8,996 bases of DNA, taken from the NCBI GenBank assembly GCA_947464885.1, contig CANHYZ010000060.1, positions 1-8,996 of the forward strand. Direction: 5' to 3'. The stretch is from Flavobacteriales bacterium. GTDB taxonomy: Bacteria; Bacteroidota; Bacteroidia; Flavobacteriales_D; Sanyastnellaceae. Position numbers and translations under genes: made by a program. Positions 1 through 7,144 of the stretch are shown here, one piece after another. Each line of letters begins with the position of its first letter. Within the stretch, counting starts at the first letter, position 1. Below the pieces are notes generated by a model, which worked only from the letters and a program-made list of their open reading frames with translations, did no database searches and was not told where the DNA came from.

Positions 1-945
1 GATTACGACCTTTCCAAAGTCATGTTTATCGCAACGAGTAATTCACTGAGTACGATTCAACCTGCCTTGCGCGACCGTCTGGAGATTATCGAAGTGACAG
101 GATACACTGTTGAGGAAAAACTGGAAATCGCCAAGCGACACTTGGTTCCCAAGCAGCTGCGTGAAAACGGAATTACTCAAAGCCAGATTCGCTTCAGCGA
201 TGCTGTGATTACTAAACTCATCGAAGAATACACCAACGAAAGCGGTGTTCGTTCGCTCGAAAAACGCATTGGTAAACTGGTGCGCAATCGTGCGAAGCAA
301 ATCGCGATGGAAGAAAAATTCACCATTGATCTGAGCACGGAGGAAGTGTTGAAAGTGCTCGGCCCATCGTACGAAAAAGACAAGTATTCCGACAACGATA
401 CACCGGGCGTTGTGACCGGCCTGGCATGGACACCCACCGGCGGCGATATTCTCTTCATCGAAACATCATTGACGCGCGGTAAAGGCAAGCTCACGCTGAC
501 CGGCAACCTCGGCGACGTGATGAAAGAAAGTGCTGTTATTGCACTGGAATATCTGAAGGCACATGCTGACCTTCTGGAATTAGACGACGAAATTTTCGAC
601 GCGAAAAATGTCCACATCCACGTTCCGCAGGGAGCTGTTCCGAAAGACGGACCTTCAGCGGGCATTACCATTCTCACGGCGCTGGCATCGGCCTTTACGG
701 GTCGCCGCGTGAAGAAATACCTCGCCATGACCGGGGAAATCACGCTGCGCGGAAAAGTGCTTCCTGTGGGTGGAATCAAAGAAAAAATCCTCGCAGCCAA
801 GCGCGCCGGCATCAAGGAAATTATTCTCTCTGAGCGCAATCGAAAAGACATTGATGAAATCAACGAGCGCTACCTCAAGGGATTGAAATTTCATTTTGTG
901 CAGGAAATGTATGAGGTACTGGAGAAGGGATTGCTGAAAAGGTAG
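1..945 (+). CDS. lon: ATP-dependent protease Lon, C-terminal part (5' end outside window)
   Basis: Lon is a cytoplasmic AAA+ serine protease that unfolds and degrades damaged and regulatory proteins. The reading frame is open from base 1, so the first visible residues (DYDLSKVMFIATSN) belong to the AAA+ core with its sensor-1 Asn, and the in-frame ATG at base 22 is internal. About 314 residues are visible of roughly 800 expected. Next come the arginine-finger region (LRDRLE), the small helical domain with GVRSLEK, and the protease domain. The catalytic Ser lies in PKDGPSAG (codon 655-657) and the catalytic Lys is the second Lys of GGIKEK (codon 784-786). Their spacing of 43 residues equals that of E. 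coli Ser679 and Lys722, so the protease is expected to be active. The C-terminus (YLKGLKFHFV) resembles Bacteroidota Lon proteins. It is separated by 74 bases from the sugar genes and is probably a functionally unrelated neighbour. Confidence 0.98.
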   Translation, partial: DYDLSKVMFIATSNSLSTIQPALRDRLEIIEVTGYTVEEKLEIAKRHLVPKQLRENGITQSQIRFSDAVITKLIEEYTNESGVRSLEKRIGKLVRNRAKQIAMEEKFTIDLSTEEVLKVLGPSYEKDKYSDNDTPGVVTGLAWTPTGGDILFIETSLTRGKGKLTLTGNLGDVMKESAVIALEYLKAHADLLELDDEIFDAKNVHIHVPQGAVPKDGPSAGITILTALASAFTGRRVKKYLAMTGEITLRGKVLPVGGIKEKILAAKRAGIKEIILSERNRKDIDEINERYLKGLKFHFVQEMYEVLEKGLLKR

Positions 946-972
946 CATTGGTAGTTTCACGTGCGTCATAGC

Positions 973-1000
973 TGTTTAGAGGCTTTTATGGTTACATTCG
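973..1000 (+). promoter_or_regulatory. possible promoter of the plus-strand sugar operon
   Basis: The 74-base gap between lon and the next gene is the only plus-strand place wide enough for a promoter. At 993-1000 it holds TACATTCG, which matches the Bacteroidota -7 consensus TAnnTTTG at all but one fixed position. The -33 element (TTTG or TTG) would lie about 20 bases upstream; only a weak TGTTT is seen at 973-977. This would start transcription some 14 bases before the ATG at 1020. I see no hairpin with a T-run that would end lon transcription, so read-through from lon is equally possible. Short motif, weak call. Confidence 0.2.
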
Positions 1001-1019
1001 CAGGGCCAAAACACACCCT

Positions 1020-1988
1020 ATGAAAGTATTCGTAACGGGCGGGGCAGGCTTCATCGGTTCACACCTCACAGAGCGCCTCATCCAAGAAGGTCATGACGTC
1101 CATATTTTCGATAATCTCCATCGCAATGCCATTAAGTATTCCGATATCCTTGATCATCCGAAAGTAACATTTACACAAGGCGACATCCTCGACAAAGATG
1201 CACTGAAATCAGCCATGTCCGGGAGTGAAATGGTCTTTCACATGGCGGCCATCGCCGGAGTAAGCAATTACTACAATTTTCCCGCAAAGACACTCAAGGT
1301 AAATCTTATCGGCACCTACAACGTGCTGGAGTGCATGGTTGAATTGGGCATAAAACGCATCTTCGACATGAGCACCAGCGAAACCTTTGGAACTGATGCA
1401 GTGGAAGTCGACGAAGAATCGTATCAACGTATCGGTCCACCCCAAGACAAACGTTGGTGCTATGCGGGCAGCAAGATTGGCGGCGAACAACTGATCTTCC
1501 GATACAGTGAAGAATACGACTGGACCAGCACGGTCATCCGTCCGTTTAATATCTACGGACCTCGTCAAATCGGTGAAGGAGCTATTGCCAACTTCTGCAA
1601 GAACGTGCTTGAGCAACAAGATTTGCGCATAGAAGGCAGCGGCATGGCTATTCGCTCGTGGTGTTATATCACCGATTTCATTGAAGCACTGATGGTCATC
1701 TTCAACAAGCCCCACGCAGGTCCGGAATGCTTCAACGTTGGTAATCCTTGGGCAATTGCGTCAACGGTAAGCTTGGGAGAAGAAGTGATTCGTGCTTCAT
1801 CAACGCTTGAAGGCAAAGCATGTGCATCCCAAATCGATTTTGTGCCAATGGATTTCACGGAAATTCGTGTGCGCTATCCGAAAGTGAACAAACTGCGCGA
1901 CATGTACAATTGGCAACCCAAAGTGAATTTGGCGCAAGGCGTTTTCAACACGTTAAAATGGTATAAAGAACATTATGAAAAAAATTAG
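1020..1988 (+). CDS. extended SDR nucleotide-sugar enzyme, ArnA-decarboxylase/UXS-like
   Basis: This is a 322-residue NAD-dependent nucleotide-sugar epimerase/dehydratase/decarboxylase. The start is chosen because the Rossmann motif GGAGFIG (7-13) follows at once. Asp31 after the second strand favours NAD over NADP. The active site shows T119-S120-E121 in the STSETFG segment, and Tyr148/Lys152 in YAGSK. A Ser-Glu pair here is seen in ArnA, UDP-xylose synthase and GDP-mannose dehydratase, not in plain GalE-type epimerases. From memory of E. coli ArnA, further stretches align: GPxxxKRWxY before the active Tyr (140-148), RPFNIYGPR, GNPWxxAS near residues 241-247, and R285-Y-P, which falls where ArnA has catalytic Arg619 (HRKP). 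Oxidative decarboxylation of a UDP-uronic acid is therefore the best guess; epimerase or 4,6-dehydratase remains possible. It lacks ArnA's formyltransferase domain. Its last 14 bases overlap the next gene, which suggests translational coupling. Family certain, reaction inferred. Confidence 0.9.
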   Translation: MKVFVTGGAGFIGSHLTERLIQEGHDVHIFDNLHRNAIKYSDILDHPKVTFTQGDILDKDALKSAMSGSEMVFHMAAIAGVSNYYNFPAKTLKVNLIGTYNVLECMVELGIKRIFDMSTSETFGTDAVEVDEESYQRIGPPQDKRWCYAGSKIGGEQLIFRYSEEYDWTSTVIRPFNIYGPRQIGEGAIANFCKNVLEQQDLRIEGSGMAIRSWCYITDFIEALMVIFNKPHAGPECFNVGNPWAIASTVSLGEEVIRASSTLEGKACASQIDFVPMDFTEIRVRYPKVNKLRDMYNWQPKVNLAQGVFNTLKWYKEHYEKN

Positions 1989-3249
1989 TGTCGTCGGTTT
2001 CGGGAAAATTGGTCAGGCCATCGTTGCTAACATGCTGCAAAATGGTATTCATGTCGTTGCCGTTGATATTAACCCCGAATTAAAACAGGTATTCGATTCC
2101 GGCGCTTATTCCAGCTCGGAACCCGGATTGGCCGCTGCGCTCAATCAGTATTACAAGGATGGTGCGCTCACGATTACGCATGATTTTGCTGCCGTGAACG
2201 ACAGTGCAGCGGTGATTGTGGCCATCCCTTTGCTCGTGGATAAGCAGAAGCGCATCATGGATGAACCTTTCCTCGACTGCTTCAAACAACTAGCTCCGCA
2301 CTTCCACGACAACGTATTGATCGTGATTGAAACTTCGATCCCGGTCGGCTATGGAAGAAATACCGTTGTGCCCGCCATCGAGTCACAAGGCAAGCAACAC
2401 GGCAAAGACTTCTTGCTCGTTCATAGCCCTGAGCGTATCAAGAGCGGCACCATGCTCGATCAGCTCTTGCGCACCCCGAAGGTCATTGGCGGTGTTTCGA
2501 CTGAAGCCACTGCGAAGGCCCTTGAAATTTACACGTGGTTCTTTGATGAAAAACTGATTCACCTGGTGGATAGCATCGAAGCAGCCGAGATGGTAAAACT
2601 CGCAGGCATGGCCTATCGTGATGTCAACATCGCTCTATCCAACCAGCTAGCTGCGTTTGCTCAAAAGATCGATGTCGATTTTGCGAATTTGATTCCGCTC
2701 ATTAACACCGATGGTGAAGCCTTTTTGCTTCAACCGGGAATTGGTGTCGGCGGTCACTGTACCCCGGTTTACCCCTATTTCCTGATCAATAATTTCAAAG
2801 AAGCGGGGCTTGATTTTGATCTCGCTTCGCGCAGTCGGGTGATCAATGATGGTATGGCAGAACATGCTGTATCACTTGCTAATCCTCATGTGCACGAGAA
2901 AAACGCCTTAATCCTGGGCTTAAGCTTCAGGCCTAACATCAAAGAAGATACGTTCAGCACAAGTTATTTATTGAACGAAGCGCTGCAGAGCCATGGATTC
3001 CGCGTGCAACTTCACGACACGGAATTCTCGGCAGAGGAACTTGTCCGCAAAGGCTTCACAGCCTGCGCCGATGTGTATGCTTCGGGTGCTGAAGTGCTGT
3101 TTTTGGTAACTATGCACAAGGAATACGCTAGCCTTGACTTCAAGCGACTGGCGGCATCGGGTGTGAAGGTCATTATCGATGGCCGAAACCAACTTAATTC
3201 AAACACAATTGAAGACGCCGGTATGCGCTATATCGGCATAGGACGATAA
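1975..3249 (+). CDS. nucleotide-sugar (UDP-sugar) dehydrogenase, UDPGDH/WecC family
   Basis: Members oxidise the C6 alcohol of a UDP-sugar (UDP-glucose, UDP-GlcNAc or UDP-ManNAc) to the uronic acid with two NAD+. The 424-residue length is normal. The NAD-binding domain carries GFGKIG (8-13) and Asp31, and EPGL and HSPERI (150-155) follow. The central helix holds EMVKLA with Lys208, and the catalytic Cys is Cys262 in GVGGHCTP. The C-terminal domain begins near ILGLSFRP. Departures from the usual pattern are Met212 in place of the Asn normally four residues after the Lys, IPLL instead of VPTP, and KEDTFS instead of the common DDxRxSPA stretch. This points to a separate subfamily, so the substrate cannot be read off. 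It starts inside the preceding gene (14-base overlap) and ends five bases before the aminotransferase. It probably supplies the uronic acid used by the upstream SDR. Confidence 0.95.
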   Translation: MKKISVVGFGKIGQAIVANMLQNGIHVVAVDINPELKQVFDSGAYSSSEPGLAAALNQYYKDGALTITHDFAAVNDSAAVIVAIPLLVDKQKRIMDEPFLDCFKQLAPHFHDNVLIVIETSIPVGYGRNTVVPAIESQGKQHGKDFLLVHSPERIKSGTMLDQLLRTPKVIGGVSTEATAKALEIYTWFFDEKLIHLVDSIEAAEMVKLAGMAYRDVNIALSNQLAAFAQKIDVDFANLIPLINTDGEAFLLQPGIGVGGHCTPVYPYFLINNFKEAGLDFDLASRSRVINDGMAEHAVSLANPHVHEKNALILGLSFRPNIKEDTFSTSYLLNEALQSHGFRVQLHDTEFSAEELVRKGFTACADVYASGAEVLFLVTMHKEYASLDFKRLAASGVKVIIDGRNQLNSNTIEDAGMRYIGIGR

Positions 3250-3254
3250 GCAGC

Positions 3255-4385
3255 ATGATACCTATTGCTAAACCTTACCTCAATCAAGAAGATGCACAAG
3301 CCGCCTATGATGTGATCATGAGCGGTTGGATCACGCAAGGTCCGCGTGTGCAGGAATTCGAAGAAAAGTTTGCCGCTTACACAGGAGCCAAGCATGCCGT
3401 GGCGGTAAGCAATTGCACCACCGGGCTGCATTTGGCCATGATTGTCGCAGGAATCGGCTCAGGCGATGAGGTGATTTGCCCGAGCATGAGCTACATCGCT
3501 ACGGCCAACAGCATCATGTATGTTGGAGCCAAACCGGTATTTGCCGAAGTCCATCCTGAAACGTATAACCTAGACGTGGCTGATGCCGAACAACGCATAA
3601 CCTCAAAGACCAAAGCCATTTTGCTTGTGCATCAAATCGGGATGCCTGCAGATATTGACGCCTTTCGAGCATTGTGCGACAAGCACAATTTGGTGTTGAT
3701 TGAGGACGCGGCCTGCGCAGCAGGTTCGTCTTACAAAGGCAAAAAAATCGGCTCTCACTCCGATTTGGTGTGTTTCTCCTTTCACCCAAGAAAAGTCATT
3801 AGCACCGGCGATGGCGGCATGGTTACAACCAACAATGAAGCCTTCTCCGAGCGCATGAAGCTGCTTCGTCAACACGGTATGAGTGTGAATGCAGGCGCAC
3901 GTCATGGAGCCACCAAAATTATTTTTGAAGATCATTTGGAGGTTGCCTACAACTATCGAATGACTGATATCCAAGCTGCAGTGGGCATCAAACAACTTGA
4001 GAAGCTTGATTGGATTGTGGAGGAACGCAGAACAATCGCGAAGCGTTATCTCACGGAATTGGCCGATATCGCATGTATCCGATTACCAAAAGAGGAGAGT
4101 GGCTATTTCACCAATTGGCAATCATTTAGTATTTACATCAAGCCTGAAGCACCATTATCGCGAAATGAACTTATGCAAGCATTGCTCGATAACGGCGTTG
4201 CCTCCCGCAGAGGAGTGATGACATCTCATCGAGAAACAGCTTACAAAGACTATTGCAAAGGTTTGTCCCTACCCCAAACAGAAGATGCTTGTGACAGGAG
4301 CATCATCATTCCGCTATTTGTTCCCATGTCGAGTGAAGATATAACAGCGGTGATTCAAATGTTACGAAGTCTTCTGTTTTCATAG
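3255..4385 (+). CDS. DegT/DnrJ/EryC1/StrS (ArnB-type) sugar aminotransferase
   Basis: A PLP-dependent enzyme that converts a keto group on a nucleotide sugar to an amine, normally with glutamate as donor. The length of 376 residues matches ArnB, PseC and PglE. Visible landmarks in order: SGWITQGP near residue 25, GDEVICPS, the pyridine-binding Asp151 in EDAACAAG, and the Schiff-base Lys180 in FSFHPRK followed by TGDGG. Further on are RQHGMS, YNYRMTDIQAA (substrate and dimer contacts) and a C-terminal domain ending PLFVPMSSED. All key residues are present, so it should be active. Relative to ArnB, Cys154 replaces the His/Gln commonly found after EDAA. The gene lies five bases after the dehydrogenase and three bases before the membrane protein, so it is co-transcribed. 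In an Arn-like scheme it would aminate C4 of a 4-keto-pentose or hexose. The exact sugar is not deducible. The last ~300 bases become more A+T-rich, foreshadowing the next gene. Confidence 0.97.
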   Translation: MIPIAKPYLNQEDAQAAYDVIMSGWITQGPRVQEFEEKFAAYTGAKHAVAVSNCTTGLHLAMIVAGIGSGDEVICPSMSYIATANSIMYVGAKPVFAEVHPETYNLDVADAEQRITSKTKAILLVHQIGMPADIDAFRALCDKHNLVLIEDAACAAGSSYKGKKIGSHSDLVCFSFHPRKVISTGDGGMVTTNNEAFSERMKLLRQHGMSVNAGARHGATKIIFEDHLEVAYNYRMTDIQAAVGIKQLEKLDWIVEERRTIAKRYLTELADIACIRLPKEESGYFTNWQSFSIYIKPEAPLSRNELMQALLDNGVASRRGVMTSHRETAYKDYCKGLSLPQTEDACDRSIIIPLFVPMSSEDITAVIQMLRSLLFS

Positions 4386-4388
4386 TAC

Positions 4389-5849
4389 ATGATGTTCAAG
4401 GGCGCATTATACAAACCTACTTCCAAGGCTATCTTAAGAACATTCATCTGTCTTCTTTTGGCAAAAGCCATGTGGTTTGGAATTTTCTCTCTTAACCTTG
4501 ACAATGTATTCGATCAAACCTGCACAATAGGTTTCGCCTTCTCTGCAAAAGACACACCCATGTATTTCAGCCCATTGGAGGCTTTGTATGAGAGCGGTCA
4601 CTATACCAGTATTTGTCGTATGCCCGGGCTGCTGCCTATTTATCTTCCTTTACGACTGCTATTCGATTCCCATCTATCTATTCAATTCATAGTCGTTCTT
4701 CAAATCATTGCCGACGCTATTACATCGTTATTGCTATGCTTGTTAGCTGTGCGTTTCTTTCCATCGCGGCGCGTCCTGGTCATAACTACAACTATGCTTT
4801 GCCTTAGTAGTTTCATCGCTATCCGCAGCATGTATTTACTATCAGACAGTTTTGGTATCTCTTCACTGATTGTTTCATCTTTCTTTCTCGTACAATTTGC
4901 TGACACGAAAAGAAAAAGCACACTGATTTGGTCAGGACTTTTTCTAATCTGGTCCATTTTTCTGCGACAAGTCGTCATTCTACTTATCCCTGTTTACCTC
5001 ATCATTCTGCTTTCACTATTGCAATATCATTGGCGAAGATTTCTAGTTCATGCCGTATGGTTTTCCTTGCCGATTGTGATTGCATTATCAGCTTGGACGG
5101 CGCGGAATCAACTCGTTTATCATCGAACAATTTTTCTTGTTGCTCCAGTGGAAGAGTGTATGACGCAATTAACTCCTGCTTACTCCTCTATTCGAAAGTT
5201 TATCATAGCTACAGGAAAAGATTTTCAGCCATGGACTGTAGGCGACGCTGCATACTGGTTTGTACAACCAGACCAGCAGCAAAAATTGATAATGCCCTAC
5301 AATGAATCTGATTTCACCTCTGCTTTTAATGCTGACTCTCTAATCTCGCTTAAAAATGAATACCAAGCGCTTTTACAGTTGAATCCAGAATCTGCGGAAT
5401 ACCATAGAGCCGAAAACTCGATCATTAACAAGTCCCAACGCTACAGCAACTCCTACAAGTCTGAGCATAAATTTCGCTTCTTGGTAACCGATAAAATTGG
5501 TTTTTTGGTTAAATTCTTATTTCCTCGGAAAATAGACGACCTCCCATTTCCTGCCTTTAACAGCATGAGCATACTTCAGAAAATCGTTAAAGGTTGGAGT
5601 CTGCTTTTTCTTTGGGTTATTAGTGCTATGAGTCTATCCGGTTTTATTTACTGTTTATTCACCCGGAAATTTCAACAACTACTTTGGTTGCTTATCCCAT
5701 TCTCACTGATTTTCGCTCAGAGCTTTTTAGGATTCATTGAGCAGAGATTTCTTGCAACATCATACCCTTTCATGGTTGTTACCTGTGCGATCCTAATCCA
5801 TTTACTCCTTAGAAAACTTCAAAAGCCGACTAGCGTTCAGCAACACTGA
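4389..5849 (+). CDS. multi-spanning membrane protein, probable GT-C (PMT/ArnT-like) glycosyltransferase
   Basis: 486 residues with an N-terminal membrane anchor (about 14-35), a first outer loop (36-76), and a dense run of hydrophobic helices (about 80-236). A hydrophilic stretch (about 240-395) and three more helices (about 402-424, 430-450, 457-474) follow. This is the layout of GT-C enzymes that move sugars from polyprenyl phosphate on the outer side of the inner membrane. Supporting marks are Asp55 in the first loop, then YESGHY and RMPG (77-80), which resembles the R-P-P/G-Y-P loop of the PMT/ArnT group. WTARN (236-240) and EQRF before the last helix (451-454) also fit. Similarity to ArnT is distant and it is shorter than ArnT (about 550). 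Sampled 60-base rows are 30-43% G+C against 48-53% in flanking genes. It begins three bases after the aminotransferase stop and ends 20 bases inside the opposing gene. An O-antigen-type membrane protein without transferase activity is the main alternative. Confidence 0.72.
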   Translation: MMFKGALYKPTSKAILRTFICLLLAKAMWFGIFSLNLDNVFDQTCTIGFAFSAKDTPMYFSPLEALYESGHYTSICRMPGLLPIYLPLRLLFDSHLSIQFIVVLQIIADAITSLLLCLLAVRFFPSRRVLVITTTMLCLSSFIAIRSMYLLSDSFGISSLIVSSFFLVQFADTKRKSTLIWSGLFLIWSIFLRQVVILLIPVYLIILLSLLQYHWRRFLVHAVWFSLPIVIALSAWTARNQLVYHRTIFLVAPVEECMTQLTPAYSSIRKFIIATGKDFQPWTVGDAAYWFVQPDQQQKLIMPYNESDFTSAFNADSLISLKNEYQALLQLNPESAEYHRAENSIINKSQRYSNSYKSEHKFRFLVTDKIGFLVKFLFPRKIDDLPFPAFNSMSILQKIVKGWSLLFLWVISAMSLSGFIYCLFTRKFQQLLWLLIPFSLIFAQSFLGFIEQRFLATSYPFMVVTCAILIHLLLRKLQKPTSVQQH

Positions 5850-6195
5850 TAATCAAGATCCCTGTAAGGATGAGAATGAGGCCCACATAATGGGCCAGAG
5901 TGATGCGCTCGTTGAACAAGAAATAGCCGACCGCTAAGGTGAACATGAAATTCACCCCGGTGGCCACTGGATTCACCAACGAAATCTTAGCGATGCTCAG
6001 TGCCTTAATCAGCACCAAAGCGGAGATGAACACCACTGCGAATCCGCTCATGACGCGCCAACGGAAAAGAAAGAAGAAATATTCCGACATCCCATTAAGC
6101 TGGGTTGATTTCAATTCGGTTTTAATCAACGCAGCACCCGACACATTCAATGCGGCGTAGACGATGCTGTAAATTACTACGGGTATAAAATTCAC
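5830..6195 (-). CDS. small four-helix SMR/EamA-type membrane protein, possible lipid-linked sugar flippase subunit (ArnE/F-like)
   Basis: 121 residues with four hydrophobic helices at about 6-24, 46-66, 72-94 and 101-119. The second half has the SMR/EamA pattern: ALSIAKISLVNP, then GYFLFNERIT with Glu96, then YVGLILILTG. Drug-exporting SMR proteins such as EmrE carry an essential Glu14 in helix 1 (AEVIGTTLMK); the matching stretch here, LNVSGAALIK, has Asn17. Proton-coupled drug export is therefore unlikely, and a role like ArnE/ArnF in flipping undecaprenyl-phosphate sugar is favoured by the glycosyltransferase gene just upstream. The start is a GTG whose bases overlap the upstream stop as GTGA, a sign of coupled translation. 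The 3' end overlaps the convergent membrane protein gene by 20 bases. ArnE/F work as a pair; only one such protein is visible here, so it may act as a homodimer or with an unseen partner. Confidence 0.85.
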   Translation of the reverse strand: MNFIPVVIYSIVYAALNVSGAALIKTELKSTQLNGMSEYFFFLFRWRVMSGFAVVFISALVLIKALSIAKISLVNPVATGVNFMFTLAVGYFLFNERITLAHYVGLILILTGILIISVAER

Positions 6196-7130
6196 GATTC
6201 TATTCCTTTTTGGTCTTCGATAAGGAAAAGTGGCCGCTTACGCGATTCTTCCAGGTTGCGCCAAAGATACTCACCTAGCACGCCCAGCATCAACATTTGT
6301 AAGCCACCGATTATTAATGTTACCACCATGAGCGATGCCCAGCCTTCGATGGGATGTCCGACCATGAATCGCATGACCACAACAAATAACGCATACAGAA
6401 AACCGCCACATGCGGCTACGAATCCAACCAGCGACATGAATCGCATCGGCAGATAAGAAAAACCCACAAAGGCGTCCGCAAAAGCATTGAGCTTCTTTGA
6501 AAGTGTCCACTTGGACCGACCAAACTTCCGCTCCTCCTTCACATAGGGTATTTCGGTTTGCTTGAAGCCCAGCCAAGAGATCAATGCACCCAAGCTTGGC
6601 TTACTGCCTGCCGACTGCACAAGCCCATCCACCACCTTTCGATCCATCAGGGCGTAATCAGCACCCTTCTTCGGAAAATGGATATCGGTCATGCTGTTCA
6701 ACAGTCGGTAAAACATATTAGAGAAAAACACCGACGTGCGCGAAACACCGAGTCGCTCTGCTCGCACTGCCCACGTCACATCATAGCCTTCTTCCCACTT
6801 TACAATCATCTCCTCCACTAGTTCCGGGGGATCCTGGAGGTCGGCTGCCAGAAAAACGGCAGCGTCACCTTTGCAATACTTCATTCCGGCAATGATGGCG
6901 ACGTGACTTCCTGAGTTGCGCGAGAGTCGAATGAACTTCAAGTAATCACGTTCATTACACAACCGATGCATCAAAGCAGGCGAACCATCGTTAGAATGGT
7001 CGTCAACCAGAATTACTTCAACATATACTTTCGATCGCAGTCTACCAACAAACGCATCGAGGCGTTCGATCAGCAGATGGAGCCCTTCAGCTTCATTGTA
7101 ACACGGTATGACGAATGAAATGAGTTTCAT
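6192..7130 (-). CDS. polyprenyl-phosphate glycosyltransferase, GT2 family (ArnC/GtrB/DPM1-like)
   Basis: Enzymes of this type transfer a sugar from a nucleotide donor to undecaprenyl (or dolichyl) phosphate on the cytoplasmic face of the membrane. The 312-residue protein opens with FVIPCYNE (6-13). VDDHSNDG (42-49) binds the nucleotide, and the metal-binding acidic motif lies in DLQDPPE (97-103). The acceptor-loop signature is RKFGRSKW (201-208), followed by two membrane helices at about 231-257 and 266-286. The end, GEYLWRNLEESRKRP, is a hallmark of the ArnC/GtrB branch. All catalytic residues are present. The ATG start directly precedes the first motif. It lies 14 bases after the amidohydrolase and overlaps the SMR-type gene by four bases. 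It is the most reliable sign that this locus makes a lipid-linked sugar, for which the downstream small membrane protein would be the flippase and the GT-C protein the final user. Confidence 0.97.
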   Translation of the reverse strand: MKLISFVIPCYNEAEGLHLLIERLDAFVGRLRSKVYVEVILVDDHSNDGSPALMHRLCNERDYLKFIRLSRNSGSHVAIIAGMKYCKGDAAVFLAADLQDPPELVEEMIVKWEEGYDVTWAVRAERLGVSRTSVFFSNMFYRLLNSMTDIHFPKKGADYALMDRKVVDGLVQSAGSKPSLGALISWLGFKQTEIPYVKEERKFGRSKWTLSKKLNAFADAFVGFSYLPMRFMSLVGFVAACGGFLYALFVVVMRFMVGHPIEGWASLMVVTLIIGGLQMLMLGVLGEYLWRNLEESRKRPLFLIEDQKGIES

Positions 7131-7144
7131 GGTTTCAAAGGCGG

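Noticed and set aside
177..863. Long minus-strand open frame (228 codons) opposite lon
   Set aside because: It lies wholly antisense to a certain gene, its translation is rich in Ser/Arg/Pro with no recognisable domain, and it is explained by lon codon usage.
1020..1988. Calling the SDR a UDP-glucose 4-epimerase (GalE)
   Set aside because: The active site has Thr-Ser-Glu rather than the Ser-Ser-Ala/Thr pattern of GalE, and the C-terminal half resembles ArnA.
3603..3995. Minus-strand open frame of 130 codons opposite the aminotransferase
   Set aside because: The sense strand encodes an intact PLP enzyme including the catalytic Lys; the antisense translation has no family features.
5880..5896. 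Perfect 6-base inverted repeat GGCCCA/TGGGCC with a 5-base loop, 31 bases after the GT-C stop, considered as a terminator
   Set aside because: The stem is short, lies inside the coding part of the SMR-type gene and has no T-run on either side; likely chance.
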